From Delphinus delphis (taxonomy: Eukaryota; Chordata; Mammalia; Artiodactyla; Delphinidae): a stretch of 64,000 bases of DNA. The stretch spans positions 76,016,731 through 76,080,730 of the forward strand of contig NC_082688.1 in NCBI RefSeq assembly GCF_949987515.2. Direction: 5' to 3'. Made by a program: the position numbers and the translations under genes. The notes beneath the pieces were generated by a model. The model was not told where the DNA came from, ran no database searches, and worked only from the letters and a program-made list of their open reading frames with translations. How positions within the stretch are numbered: the first letter of the stretch is position 1; each line of letters opens with the position of its first letter. Positions 34,996 through 46,657 of this stretch are shown piece by piece.

Positions 34996-36519
34996 AAATA
35001 CATCAACAGTATTTTTTCTAATCCTAAATTATAGTCTCTGTGATCCACAAATATTAGGAAGGTTCAGTATTCCTTGGAGCTCATATACAGAAAAAAATTG
35101 GCATAATACATAACATATTTGGTAATTGTGGCATGGTGGCTGCATAGTTCATTCCTTCGCACACAGATGCCAATACTGAGAAAGGCACCAGAGGAAGTCT
35201 AAGGACCTCATTCAACTCTTCACACCCATTAGCCTGCTGCCTCCATTCCCACTCACAGCTGAATGAGTAATTAAGTAGGTAGGAAACTCAGGACCTGCAC
35301 ACAGTGCAGTTCTTTCAGGCCTGAGGAAATGCTTTTCCAAGCTCATTTTGTGAGTTAAGGTGGAAAATCTCTCTGTCATTTTTGTCTCCTTTCAAGCATA
35401 GTCTAATACCACTTCTCCTTCAGAGGAAGGCCCTGAGTCTGGAAGATTCTTTGCCCCAGAGTTTAATAACTACAGGCTGTAATCCCTTTTACAGTCAAAC
35501 TGGCAAACTTTCTCCCAGAATTTTATAGTTGCTCTTAAACGTAGCAGAAATAAGCACTCTTGCTTCTGCCATCCTTATGGTAAGTCTACTCTGATATTAG
35601 ACAGGTATGGGCTTTGTACTGCAATAAATTAATCAGTTACTTTTAGTTACATCTGATAAAATGTACTAGCACCTGTTCTTAAAAAGTCATGATGACAATG
35701 CCAAAGTCATCTGTAAATAGAGTTAGATGAATGTACAACATATATTCTTAGTGACTAGGGTCCCAGATATTCCTTTCAAACCTTCTGATTCTATAAACAT
35801 GTGCATCTAAAAGCTCTTACCAGGAGCATAACCAAAAATGTGAAGCAGGAAGAATCACATTGGAAGATCTTGAAGAGAGGGGAAAATCATGTAGGGGATC
35901 CAGGCTCTAGAGTTCATAGGCTCTATATGAACTCTATAGAGTTCATAGGATATATAGGGACATAGAATATATATAGGATATATAGGACATAGGATATATA
36001 ACAGGGACAAGACAATAGTTAGGTAATCATGTGAGGAAAGTTTGAAGAAAGCTGTTACTTGCCTTTTGATAGGTAGAGAATGAATATTAACAACGAAGCA
36101 TCAAGAAAGGAAAAGGCTGTCAGTGATATTATTTAAGCCAGTTATTACAGAAAAATCCAATGTGTTCTGATAACTAGATAAGAGTTAGTTGTGAAGCAAG
36201 GACAAAACTAAATAAATAACAAAGGAAATATGTGAGATACTTTCAAAACCAAACACAGGCCTTCAGAATCCTCAGGGAATATGTGATTTTTATCTCTGAG
36301 GAGCTGGCTATCATTTTGAGAACCATGGAAGGCAGAAGGCATTTCTAGAGAGATTAAAAAAGACAAAAAGCCACCTTTGGAAATTAAAAGAAAGGCATAG
36401 TGATAGCAGTTATTTAGAATACTAACCTTAATTTCAGTCTTGGGAATGGCATTAAAACAAATCATTAAGAACTTAAGGCACTAAGCACAACATTAGGAAA
36501 ATCATATTAAAAAGTAATG
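34996..36519. other. No recognised gene; unique DNA with a palindromic patch
   Basis: 1.5 kb without gene or dispersed repeat that I recognise. The only structured part is the palindrome and ATATAGG-type minisatellite at 35900-36005, listed separately. Confidence 0.45.
35900..36005. repeat. 22-bp palindrome plus degenerate GGATATATA repeat
   Basis: Positions 35926-35947 read as a perfect palindrome centred on ctcta/tagag. An overlapping gttcata/tatgaac inverted repeat and a second gagttcatagg copy lie beside it. Just downstream, four or so degenerate GGATATATA/GGACATA units form a small minisatellite to 36001. Confidence 0.85.
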
Positions 36520-36655
36520 AATCAGGTAGAGTATTTTTGTTTTAAGGAAACAGAGATTTAGACCTTAAGAACCTGCCCACAGTTACAGAGCCAGCAGATT
36601 GCAAACTGGCCTTCCTTATAATTTCTAGTTTAAGCCACTTAACTGAGCTTCCTCT
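36520..36655 (-). mobile_element. MIR SINE fragment
   Basis: 'aggaaacagagatttagacc', 'aacctgcccacagttacaga' and 'gccagcagattgcaaactgg' are MIR core blocks in reverse complement. Confidence 0.68.
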
Positions 36656-37314
36656 TCAAACCTTACCTGGACTGAGACTCATATCTGGGATTCTCTGGAG
36701 GTGAAAACAGACCACACCTCTAGTGGCAGAAATCTCTTAAAAGGGCACTCTCATGGTATTATCTAAGTTGGCACTCTTAAAATGGGATAAAAACTAAGTG
36801 CTCCAAGGAAAGGGGATGGCGAAAAGGTATAGCAACAGCCAACCTCAATATAAAGACATGTTCTTATAAAAATCTGACAGGTTTCTTCTATCCAAAGAGA
36901 ATACAACAAAAGGAAATTGCATGGGTTTTGATTGAAGTAAGAGCCTTGTTTAGTCACAAGGAAATGCATCATACCTGAAGGAATACTTAAATCCCTAAAT
37001 GAGTTTCTAAGACAAACCTGCAAAGTTCTGGTCCAGGAAAGTCCATAGGAAGTGAACTGTGAAAGCACATATTGGCCTGGGGGAAGGGGCTGACTCAAAG
37101 ACCTCTTGCCTTGTTTTCTAAGCTCTGTGGTCTGATGATCAAATATAATCATAAGGAGAAAATGAGGATCAGGTAGATGTTCTCACCCCTGAAATTTAAA
37201 GTTAGCTTTTTTAACAGGAAAATGAAAATGTTATGATTCATAGATATTTATCTTTAATTTGTGTAGTTTTACTGATTAGAATCCAGCTGGTCTCTTAAAA
37301 AAAACAGCCAGTAA
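36656..37314. other. No recognised feature
   Basis: Unique sequence. A 129-codon minus-strand frame at 36763-37152 has no recognisable domain and no exon hallmarks, so I do not call it. Confidence 0.42.
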
Positions 37315-37328
37315 AAAGTGGAAGCCTG

Positions 37329-37603
37329 GGCTTCCCTGGTGGCGCAGTGGTTGAGAATCTGCCTGCCAACGCAGGGAACACGGGTTCGAGCCCTGGTCTG
37401 GGAAGATACGACGTGCCGCGGAGCAGGGGGGCCCGTGAGCCACAATTACTGAGCATGCGCGTCTGGAGCCTGTGCTCCGCAACAAGAGAGGCCATGATAG
37501 TGAGAGGCCCGCACACCGCGATGAAGAGTGGCCCCCGCTTGCCACAACTAGAGAAAGCCCTCGCACAGAAACGAAGACCCAACACAGCCATAAATGAATA
37601 AAT
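37329..37603 (+). mobile_element. CHR-1-like long SINE
   Basis: Long-type CHR SINE with A box at 37340-37350 (tggcgcagtgg), B box at 37383-37393 (ggttcgagccc), the extended body 'gtggcccccgcttgccac' and 'cgaagacccaacacagcc', and an (AAAT)-type tail. The 14-bp duplication aaagtggaagcctg (37315-37328 and 37604-37617) is perfect. The intact Pol III boxes do not imply activity. Confidence 0.97.
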
Positions 37604-37631
37604 AAAGTGGAAGCCTGTCTACAGTAAACAT

Positions 37632-39364
37632 TAAAATACGAGCTTTCTTTTCATTGAAATAGAGTTGACATACAATATTATGTTAGTTTCAGGTGCACTG
37701 CAGAGTAATTTGACATTTCAATACATTCTGAAATGTTTACCACAATAAGTCTAGTAACCATCTGTCCCCATACAAAGTTGTTATAATATTATTGACCATA
37801 TTCCTCATGCTGTATATTATATCACTGAGGCTATTTATTTTACAGCTGGAGGAGGTTTGTGTCTCTTAATCTCCTACACTTATTTCACCCAACACCCTTT
37901 CCTCTGGCAACTACCCATTTGCTCTCGTTTATGGGCCTGTTTTCACTTTGTTTTGTTTATATGGCATTTATCTTTCTCTGACTTATTTCACTTAGCATAA
38001 TATCCTTTAGATACATCTATGTTGTCACAAATGGCAAGATTTCATTTTGTTTATGGCTGAGTAAGATTCCTTGGTATATGTATGTGGGTGTATGTGTGTG
38101 TGTGTGTGTGTGTACGTGTATATATATATATACCACTTATTCTTTATCCATTCATCTTTCAATGGACACTTAGGTTGCTACCATATCTTGGCTATTGTAA
38201 ATAATGCTGCAATGAACACTGAGGTACATATATCTTTTCAAACTATTGTTTTTGTTTTCTTTGTATAAATACCCAGAAATTAAAATTGCTGGATCATATA
38301 GTAGTTCTATTTTTAGTTTTTTGAGGAAACTCCATCATGTTTTCCACAGTGGCTGCCCCAATTTACAATCCCATCAACAGTGTATGATGGTTCCCTTCTA
38401 TCCATATTCTTGCCAGCACTCGATGCTTATTGTCTTTTTGATGATAGCCATTCTGATAGGTACGAGGTGGTATCTGATTGTGGTTTTGATTTGCATTTCC
38501 CTGATGATTAGTGAGGTTGTGCATCTTTTTTTATATGTTTGTTGGCCATCTGTATGCCTTCTTTGGAAAAATTTCTATTCCTATTCTCTGTCCATTTCTG
38601 AAATTGGGTTGTTTGTTTTTTGATGTTGAGTTGTGTGAGTTCTTTCCATATTTTGTATATTAACCTTTAATTAGATATATCATGTGTATATATCTTTTCC
38701 CATTCAGTGGGCTGCCTTTATGTTTTATTGATGGTTTCCTTCACTATGAAAAAGCCTTTTAGTTTGATATAGTTCCCATTTGTTTACTTTTCTTTTTGTT
38801 TCCCTTGCCTGAGCAGACAGATCCAAAAAAATATGATTGATGTTAAATAGCATACTACTTATGTTTTTTTTTCTAATTTTATGATTTCAGGTATTATATC
38901 TAGGTCTTTAGTCCATTTAAAAAACATTTTTGTATATGGTTTGAGAAAGTAGTCCAATTTCATTATTTTGTATATAGCTGTTCAGTTTTCCCAATACCAT
39001 TTATTAAAGAGGCTGTCTTTTGTCCATTGTATATTGTTACCTCCTCCATAATAGATTAATTAACCATGTAAGTGTGGGTTTATTTCTGGGTTTTCTTTTC
39101 TGTTCCATTGATCTATGTGTCTGTTCTCATGCCAGTCCCATATTGTTTTGAATACTGTAGCTTTGTAGTATAGTTTGAAATCAGGGACTGTGATACCTCC
39201 ACCTTTGTTCTTATTTATCACGTTTCCTTGGCTATTTGGGATCTTTTGTGTTTCTCTACATATTTTAGAGTTGTTTGTCCTAGTTCTGTGAAAAATTGCT
39301 CTTTTGACAGGGATTGCACTGAGTATGTAGATTGCCTTGGGTAGTATGGTCATTTTAAGAACAT
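37632..39364 (-). mobile_element. Near full-length old L1, 3' part
   Basis: Reverse complement of an L1MA-type 3' UTR ('ttgaaatagagttgacatac', 'accacaataagtctagtaacc') and ORF2 3' half ('tttatggctgagtaagattc', 'gtagtatagtttgaaatcag'). A (TG)n/(TA)n microsatellite at 38076-38131 has grown inside it. It breaks at 39364, where an unrelated retrocopy is inserted, and resumes at about 40215. Together with 40215-44757 it forms one element of about 6.3 kb. Confidence 0.9.
38076..38131. repeat. (TG)n/(TA)n microsatellite within L1
   Basis: GTATGTGG lead-in, about ten GT units, then TATATATATATA. It occupies a site where L1 normally carries a short ATG/TAT-rich stretch. Confidence 0.92.
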
Positions 39365-40214
39365 TAACTATGTAGTGTTTAATTACTGCATGTACAATGT
39401 AGTGCAGTGTATGTAGTGTACACTACATTATACATGTAATAATTAAATTATTAAAAGTGTCATGGGTAACAGTTTTAAAAGGTTAATTTCTGTCAAATGC
39501 AGTAGATGATGAAGAAAGGTTGGAATTATCAGTAAGTGTTTTCTTAAGCTTTCCCTTTTCCTTAAACCTATCCATCCCTCCTGATATTGGGCATTTAATC
39601 CATCTTTGACCTGGTCATTCTCATAATTGCTAACTTAGTGTTTTTCTACAGAACCTCTTCTTAATGAGCAATATGCCTCCCTGTATTATAAAATCTTTCT
39701 GAATATGCATTAGAAAAAAACTTTTGTAGATTAGTAAAAGTGCATTCCTGTTTTCATCTTACTTTATTCAAACCTAATAATAAGTGCTTTCCTTAGTTTT
39801 CTAGTAACTAAGTGTAAAAATTATGCGTTGCAGCTTTAAAGTTTTTAAAATACTTCGGATATTCTTAAACTGTAAACCTTCTTACCATCACTGTCTTACC
39901 AGATCACTGACACTACACCTTGACTAATAACACTGACTCCCCTCTTGCCTCACTGAGTGCACACATGTTTCCTCTCCTATCCATAACGATGTTCACTGGG
40001 GCCTGTGAGGTTCTGTCAACCCTGTGCTCATGCTAACAAAGTTCTGTACAATTTACCCACTGGCAAGAATACAAGCTTGGACCTTTCAACCACTAGAACA
40101 AATTTTTTAAATTGACAGTTGCAGAATTGTGTAGTGTTTTTACATTGATCTTTTGCTAATGCAATTAACAGTATGTTTTGCGTGTATGACAATAAATCCT
40201 TGAATCATAAAAAA
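39365..40214 (+). pseudogene. Processed retrocopy of an unidentified mRNA 3' UTR
   Basis: 850 bp with no resemblance to L1 interrupts the minus-strand L1. Its right end has AATAAA at 40191-40196 and, 12 bases further on, an A run starting at 40209: the layout of a polyadenylated transcript end. The 8-bp repeat aagaacat (39357-39364 and 40215-40222) flanks it, and the left junction reads TTTT/AAGA, a good L1 endonuclease site. No coding frame of note is present, so the copy appears 5'-truncated within a 3' UTR. I cannot name the source gene. A short loss of L1 bases at the right junction keeps the target duplication tentative. Confidence 0.75.
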
Positions 40215-40492
40215 AAGAACATGCCAATCCATGATCACTCTATATCTTTCCATTCGTTTGTGTCATCTTCAGTCTCTTTCATCAATGTCTTACAGTTTTC
40301 TAAGTACAATTCTTTTACCTCCTTGGTTAGATTTATTCCAAGGTATTTATTCTTTTTGACGCAATTGCAAATGGGGTTGTTTTCTTAATTTCTCTCTCTG
40401 ATAATTTGTTTAGTTTATAAAAACACAACAGATTTCTGTATATTGAGTTTGTATCCTATAACATTACTGAATTCATGTATTAGGTATTTCCT

Positions 40493-42110
40493 CTATGCCC
40501 ACTTTGTTGAGGTTTTTTTTTTTTTTATCATAAATGGATGTTGAATTCTGTCAAAAGATTTTTCTGCATCTATTGAGATGATCATGTGATTTTTATTCTT
40601 CAGTTTGTTAATGTGGTATATCACATTGATTGACTCACGTATATTGTACCATCCTTGCATCCCTGGGATAAATCCCACTTGATCATGGTGTGTGATCTTT
40701 ATAATGTATTGCTGAATTGAGTTTGTTAATATTTTGTTGAGGATTTTTGCATTTATGTTCATCAGTTATATGGACATGTAATTTTCTTTTTTGTGAGGTC
40801 TTTGTGTTACTTTGGTATCAGGGTGATGGTGGCCTCATAGAATGAGTTTGGGAGTGTTCCTTCCTCTGTAATTTTTTGAAATAGTTTGAGAAGGAGACGT
40901 GTTAACTCTTCTCTAAATGTTTGAGAGAAATCATTTGTTAACCCGTCTGGTCCTGGACTTTTGTTTTTGGGAAGTTGTTTTTACTACTGATTCAATTTCA
41001 TTACTGGTAATTGGTCTGTTCATAATTTTCTATTTCTTCCTGGGTCAGTCTTGGGAGGTTGTGCATTTCTAGGAATTTGTCCATTTCTTCAAGCTGTCCA
41101 TTTTACTGGCATATAATTGTTTATAGTAATGTCCCATGATCCTATGTATTTCTTTGATGTTGGTTTTAATTTCTCCTTTCTCATTTCTGATTTTATTGAT
41201 CTGGGCCCTCTCTCTTTTTCTCTTGATGAGTCTAGCTAAAGGTTTATCAATTTTGATTATCTTTTTTAAAAAAAAACTGCTCTTGATTTCATTGATATTT
41301 TCTGGGGTTTTTTTGGTTTTTTTGAAGTTTCTGTTCTGATCTCTATAATTGTTTTCGCTCTACTAACTTTGGGTTTTCTTTGTTTTTTTTCTACCTCCTT
41401 TAGATGTAAGGTTAGACTGTTTATTAGAGATTTTTCTTGTTTCTGAGGTAGGCTTGTATCACTATAAACATCCCTCTTAGAACTGCTTTTACTCTGACAG
41501 AAAGATTTTGGACTATTGTGTTTTTATTTTCATTTGTCTCCAAGTTGTTTTGACTTCCTCTTTGATTTAATCAGTGAACCATTGGTTTTTTAGTAGTATA
41601 TTGTTTAAATTTCATGTGTTTGTGTTTTCTGCAGTTTTTATTCTTGAGTTTGATTTCTAGTCTCATACTGTTGCAGTCGGAAGAGATGCTTGATATGATT
41701 TCAATCTTCTTTAATTTATTGAGACTTGTTTTGTGGGCAACAGAGAACGTTTCTTGTTTACTTATAAAGAATGTGTATTCTGCTACTTTGGGATGGAATG
41801 TTCGGTATATATCTATCAAGACCATCTGATCTAATGTGTCTTTTAGAGCCAGTGTTCTGTATTGATTTTCTGCCCCGATGGATGATCTGTCCATTGCTGT
41901 AAATAGAGTGGTACAGTTCCCTACTATTACTGTGTTACTGTCAATTTCTCCCTTTATGTTCGTAAATATTTTCTTTATGTATTTAGGTGCTCCTACGTTG
42001 GATGCATATATATTTACAATTTGTATGTCTTCTTGTTAGATTGATCCCTTTGTCATTATGCAATGCCTTTCTTTGTCTCTTGTTACAGTCTTTGTTTTAA
42101 AGTCTATTTT
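40493..42110 (-). pseudogene. L1 ORF2p relic (RT and endonuclease)
   Basis: Minus-strand translation gives '[19 protein letters not shown]', '[16 protein letters not shown]' and '[17 protein letters not shown]' of the RT at 40493-40762. Endonuclease-side 'MDRSSIGAENQY' and 'LDQMVLIDIYRTFHP' lie at 41571-41894. Frameshifts separate the blocks. The more C-terminal ORF2 part lies at 38130-39364, beyond the retrocopy. Confidence 0.85.
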
Positions 42111-42736
42111 GTCTGGTATAAGTATTGCTATCCCAGTTTTCCTTTCATTTCCATTAGCATGGAATTACTTTTCCATCCCCTCAATTTCAGGCTGTGTTTG
42201 TCTTTAGATCTAAAGTGAGTCTCTTGTAGGCAGCATATATATATGGGATTTGTATTTGTATCCATTCAGCCACTCTATGTCTTTTGGTTGGAGCATTTAA
42301 TCTATTTACATTTAAAGTAATATCAATAGATATGAACTTATTGCCATTAAAAAAATTTTCTGGTCGTTTGTGTAGTTTTTTTTCTTCTTTTGCTCTATTC
42401 CCTTGTGATTTGATGACTAACCTTACGGTAATATTTGGGGTTCTCTTTTTTGTGTGTATTTATAATAGGTTTTTGGTTTGTGGTTACCATTAGGTTCATA
42501 ATTACAGAATTACATATATATATATATATATAATTATTCTAATTATCTCTTAAACTTGAATGCATTCTAACAAACATATATTCTTAATTCCCCTTCCATG
42601 TTTAATGTTTTTGACATCATATTTTACATCTTTTTGTTTTGTGTAACCCTCAACTACTTATTGTGGATATAGATGATTTTACTACTTTTTTATTTAAATC
42701 TTCCTACTAGTCTTGTAAGTGGTTGATCTACTACCT

Positions 42737-43080
42737 TTACTGAATATTTGCCTTTATCAATGAAATTTTCCCTTTCATAATTTTCATAATTCCATTCGTG
42801 GATTTTTCTTTTCTGCTTAGAGAAGTAAGGCTGGTTGAGTGGTGCTGAACTCTTTTTAGCTTTTGCTGGTCTATAAAATGCTTTCTCTCTCCTTCAAATC
42901 TGAATGACAAACTTGCCAGGTAGAGTATTCTTGATTGTCGAGTTTTTCCTTTCATCACTTTGAATATATTGTGCCACTCCCTTCTGGCCTGCAGGGTTTC
43001 TGCTGAAATGTCAGCTAATAGCCTTATGGGGTTCCACTTGTACATAACTTGTTTTTCTCTTGCTGCTTTTAAGATTCTCT
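42737..43080 (-). pseudogene. L1 ORF1p C-terminal domain relic
   Basis: A 102-codon minus-strand frame contains 'NPIRLLADISAETLQARREW', which matches the highly conserved ORF1p C-terminal motif, followed by 'LSFRFEGERKHFIDQQKLK', the expected continuation. ORF1p is the trimeric RNA-binding chaperone of L1. The upstream RRM and coiled coil are not readable as a frame, so this is a decayed remnant. Confidence 0.85.
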
Positions 43081-44757
43081 CTTTATCTTTATTTTTTTTT
43101 TTTTTTTGCCATTTTAGTTATAATTTGTCTTTGTGTGAACCTCTTTAAATTCATCTTTGGGATTCATTTTGGGGACTCACTGCTTCCTGGACCTGGATGT
43201 CTGTTTCTTTCCCCAGGTTGGTGAAGATTTCAGCTTTTATTTCTTCAGATATGTTCTCTGCCTCCCCCTTTTCTTTTCTTCTCTTTCTGGGACTCCCTTA
43301 ATACAAATATTAGTATTCTTGATTCTGTCCCAGAGGTTTCTTAAACTGTCTCTAATTTTTAGAATTCTTTGTTATTTTTCTGTTCAGCTTGGGTGATTTC
43401 CACTATTCTGTCTTCCAAATTACTGATCCATTCCTCTGTATCATCTAATCTGCTGATTCTTTCTAGTATACTATTTAGAATTTTAAAAAATTGTATTTTT
43501 CAGTTCTGTTTGGTTCTTCTTTATATTTTCTAACTCTTTGTTGAAATTCCCACCATGTTCATTCATTCTTCTCCTGAGTTTGCTAAGCATCTTTATGATC
43601 ATGACTTTGAACCCCTTATCAGGTAGACTGCTTATCTCTATCTCGTTTAGTCCCTTTTCTGAGGTTTTGCCTTGTTCTTTTGTTTCTCTTTATTTCATGT
43701 GTTAGGTTGGTTGGTCATGTTTCCTAATCTTGGAGAACTGGCCTTATGTAGGAGGCATCCTATGGGGTCTACGAGCACACTCCTCTCTGGTCTAGAACTA
43801 TATGCTCTATGAGTGCCCCTATGTAGGTGGCATGCACCCTTCTGTAGTGGTGGGGATAGCTACTCTGGGTGCACTGATTGACAGCACCAGTAATAGCACT
43901 GGTAGATGAGACTGGCCTCCAGCCTGGTTGGCTATGAGGCCTGCCTTGTGCAGTAGCTGTGGGCCCACTGGAGTGGGGTGGGGGTAGGCTTCCAATGTGG
44001 TTTGCTGTGTGGCCTGCTGATGGGTGGTGCTGTGTCCCTGAAAGACTGCCTACATGGCCCAGGGAACACACAGCTGCTGCAGACCCACTGGTGGTGGGGC
44101 AAGTCCTGGTGCTAAGAGGCTAGAAAGAGGATTTCAAAATGGCACTTGCCAGAGCCAGTGCCACTGTGGTGGAATGAGCTCCCCCAAATGGCTGCCATCA
44201 GTGTCTCCACCCCCAGGAGGAGCCCCACTTGCTTCCTGCCTCTCCAAGGCTCTCCAAGATCAGAAAGTGGGTCTGATCCAGGTTCCTTTCAAATTACTGC
44301 CTCTTTGCTGGGACTTAGAGCATATTAGATTTTTCAAGTGCCCTTTAGCAGTAGAGTCACTGTTTTCTATAGCCTTCTGGCTCTTCTGAATGTAAGCCCA
44401 GCTGGTATTCAAAGCTAGATATTCTGGGGGCTTATCCTCCCTATGTAGAACCCCCAGGCTGAGGAGGCCAGTGTGGGGCTTGGACCCCTTGCTCCTTGGG
44501 GAAAACCTCTGTGGTTGTGATATTACTCCCATTTATAGGTTGCTGACCCCGGGGTGTGGTTCCTGACTACATTGCATCTTTGTCCTTCCTAACATGTCTC
44601 ATTATAGCTCCTTCTTTATAATTTTAGTTGTGGAAAATCTTTTTATTAGTCTTCAGGTCATTCTCATAGATAGCTGCTTTGTAAGTAGTAGTAATTTCAC
44701 TGTGCCATGGGAGAAGCTGAGTTTGGGGTCCTCTTACTTTGCCGTCTCGGCCACCCC

Positions 44758-46121
44758 TCACAATATAAAATTTCTAACAAGTCAAGAGTTGCAGAAAAAT
44801 AAGAGTGATTATTTTAGGTAAACATCATGACCAGGCCTTTGTGTTTTAACAACTGAAAGCAAGTACTCATTTTAGAACAGAGATGATTAAACAGGAAGAA
44901 CCCTTGATTCAATAGAAAATAATACAGCTACTACACAGCTTCTTTAAAAGAAAGAGACCTTTCAGGGTAAGGGTAATCTAGGTCAATCAGCAATTCTACA
45001 AGGACACAAGAGAGACTTTTAAAGGGCAGTTTTGTATAAGGTTAATCTATGTGGGAGTCTAAGGTACATTCAAATGTAAAATACTAAGACATTTAGGATA
45101 GCTGCCTGGAAAAGTCAAGCCACGATGGATGGTAATTTGATAGACCTGATAAGAGAAGAGACTTTTTTCTTTCTAATCCAATGCTAACACACTCTTAGTT
45201 TTCAAAGTACATCAAGTGAAAATGTATATTACTATTCAGGAACTTAAACTAAATTGAAAACCAGCCAATTCTCAAGTGTGCGTATTAAGGCTATTATGTA
45301 CTCCAAGGATATTGCTAATGAACTTTCAAAGTGTAATCATTTCAGGGTCTTGCCATAGCCTTGGTTTATGTATACATAGTTATTTAAAACCCACACAAAT
45401 GCTATGTAAGACATTCTAAAAGGGTATCATCCTCACTGCAAATTATTTAAAAAGTGTACAAGAGCAAACATCCTCTCCGTGCATTAAACCTAACATTATA
45501 TCCATTTGAAAAAAGGAAAGGAAATGAAAATATTGCTTACAAATGACCTTATTATGTAATTTTGTCAGATTACTGTTTCATAAAAGAAAGAACCATAATA
45601 TTGAAGCACGTAACATTAGGAAAATTATGAAGAATTTATCTAATGTTGATTTATATTTCCAATTTGAAGATCTGAAGAAATTATTATGGGCTTCCCCTTA
45701 TGCTGCGGGATTTGCTTCTTTGCAAAAGCAGGAGCTGTTTCTTCCCTGAAGCTTTGTCTGAACACAAAGTACCTGCTCTGGCAGATTGATGTTGTGAATA
45801 TATATGTATGTTAAGTACTTTGAGAAATTTAACAGAGCATAAGAAAGAGAATCATCTAAGAGCCTCCAATCTTATTAGGAAAATAAGAAGCATGAGCTAA
45901 AAATGGTAGTATGAGTGAAAAACCTCTATTTTTATAACCTACATCTGTATTTCTATTGCTTTTGATAGAGAATTAGCAAACTAAATCAACAATAAAATAA
46001 ATTCTATTTGACCAATTAAAATGTATATTTTTCAACTAGGAAGTAGTTAAATATAACTGGAAAAGTATTCACAACATATAGTTCAATGAAATAGTATAAA
46101 TTTATTTATCTAAAATTATAT
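44758..46121. other. No recognised feature
   Basis: 1.36 kb of unique AT-rich sequence between the old L1 5' end and a MIR. No exon-like frame or confident repeat. Confidence 0.45.
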
Positions 46122-46451
46122 ACTTGAACTCTGTCTGTGCCTGCTTTCTCATGTAGGAAATGGGATAATACAGAGGTTTTTTTTTTTTTTTTTTTTGCTG
46201 TACGCGGGCCTCTCACGTTGCGGAGCACAGGCTCTGGACGTGCAGGCTCAGCGGCCATGTCTCACGGGCCTAGCCGCTCTGCGGCATGTGGGATCTTCCC
46301 AGACCGGGGCACGAACCCGTGTACCCTGCATCGGCAGGCGGACTCTCAACCACTGCGCCACCAGGGAAGCCCAATATACAGAGTTTTTGTGAGACTAAAT
46401 GAATTAACTAGTGCTAAGGAACTTATATACAATGCCTGGCATATAGTACAT
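46122..46451 (+). mobile_element. MIR SINE split by a CHR-2 SINE
   Basis: Left part (46122-46175): 'gaactctgtctgtgcctgc', 'tttctcatgtaggaaatggg' and 'ataata'. Right part (46376-46451): 'ttttgtgagactaaatgaat', 'gctaaggaacttatatacaa' and 'tgcctggcatatagtaca'. Joined, they run collinear with sense MIR. The CHR SINE sits between them. Confidence 0.85.
46176..46375 (-). mobile_element. CHR-2-like SINE with small internal deletion
   Basis: Antisense short CHR SINE with a T tract, 'ggcacgaacccgtgtaccct' and 'tgcgccaccagggaagccc'. The flanking atacagag repeat (46168-46175 and 46376-46383) is its target duplication. Compared with the other copies it lacks about 15 bp after 'gggcctctcac', between two short cctctc repeats, which suggests slippage. 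Confidence 0.95.
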
Positions 46452-46474
46452 TTTATTTATTTATTTATTTATGC
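46449..46474. repeat. (TTTA)n microsatellite
   Basis: Five to six TTTA units at the end of the MIR. Confidence 0.9.
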
Positions 46475-46657
46475 CATGAACTAATATAAATTTATTTTTA
46501 ATAAAGGGTTTAAACCAAAATAAAACCAAAATAAAATAATATAAGATAGGTTTGCTTCTACAAAAACAAGTTTTGCTTTTTCCACAATTTCCTTTAGTTT
46601 CCTTGATTGTTATTTCTAATTACTGAAGAATTTTACGTTTGGGTACAACTACATTTT

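Larger units (their letters stand above)
40215..44757 (-). mobile_element. Near full-length old L1, ORF2/ORF1/5' UTR part
   Basis: Continuation of the L1 at 37632. Going right, it holds the RT region (minus-strand frame 40493-40762 with '[16 protein letters not shown]' and '[17 protein letters not shown]'), the endonuclease region (41571-42100), an ORF1-ORF2 spacer with a (TA)n run at 42514-42532, an ORF1 C-terminal relic (42737-43080) and a GC-richer 5' region from about 43730. The right end 'ctttgccgtctcggccaccc' is the reverse complement of an L1M 5' terminus, so the element retains its 5' start. All frames are broken. No clear target-site duplication is visible. Confidence 0.9.

Noticed and set aside
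36763..37152. 129-codon minus-strand frame in apparently unique DNA
   Set aside because: Residue order shows no motif I know and a frame this long can occur by chance in 64 kb. Conservation of the frame in other mammals would be needed to reopen it.
44054..44389. 111-codon frame in a GC-rich stretch that looks exon-like
   Set aside because: It lies in the 5' UTR of the minus-strand L1 (43,730-44,757); its composition reflects the L1 promoter region.
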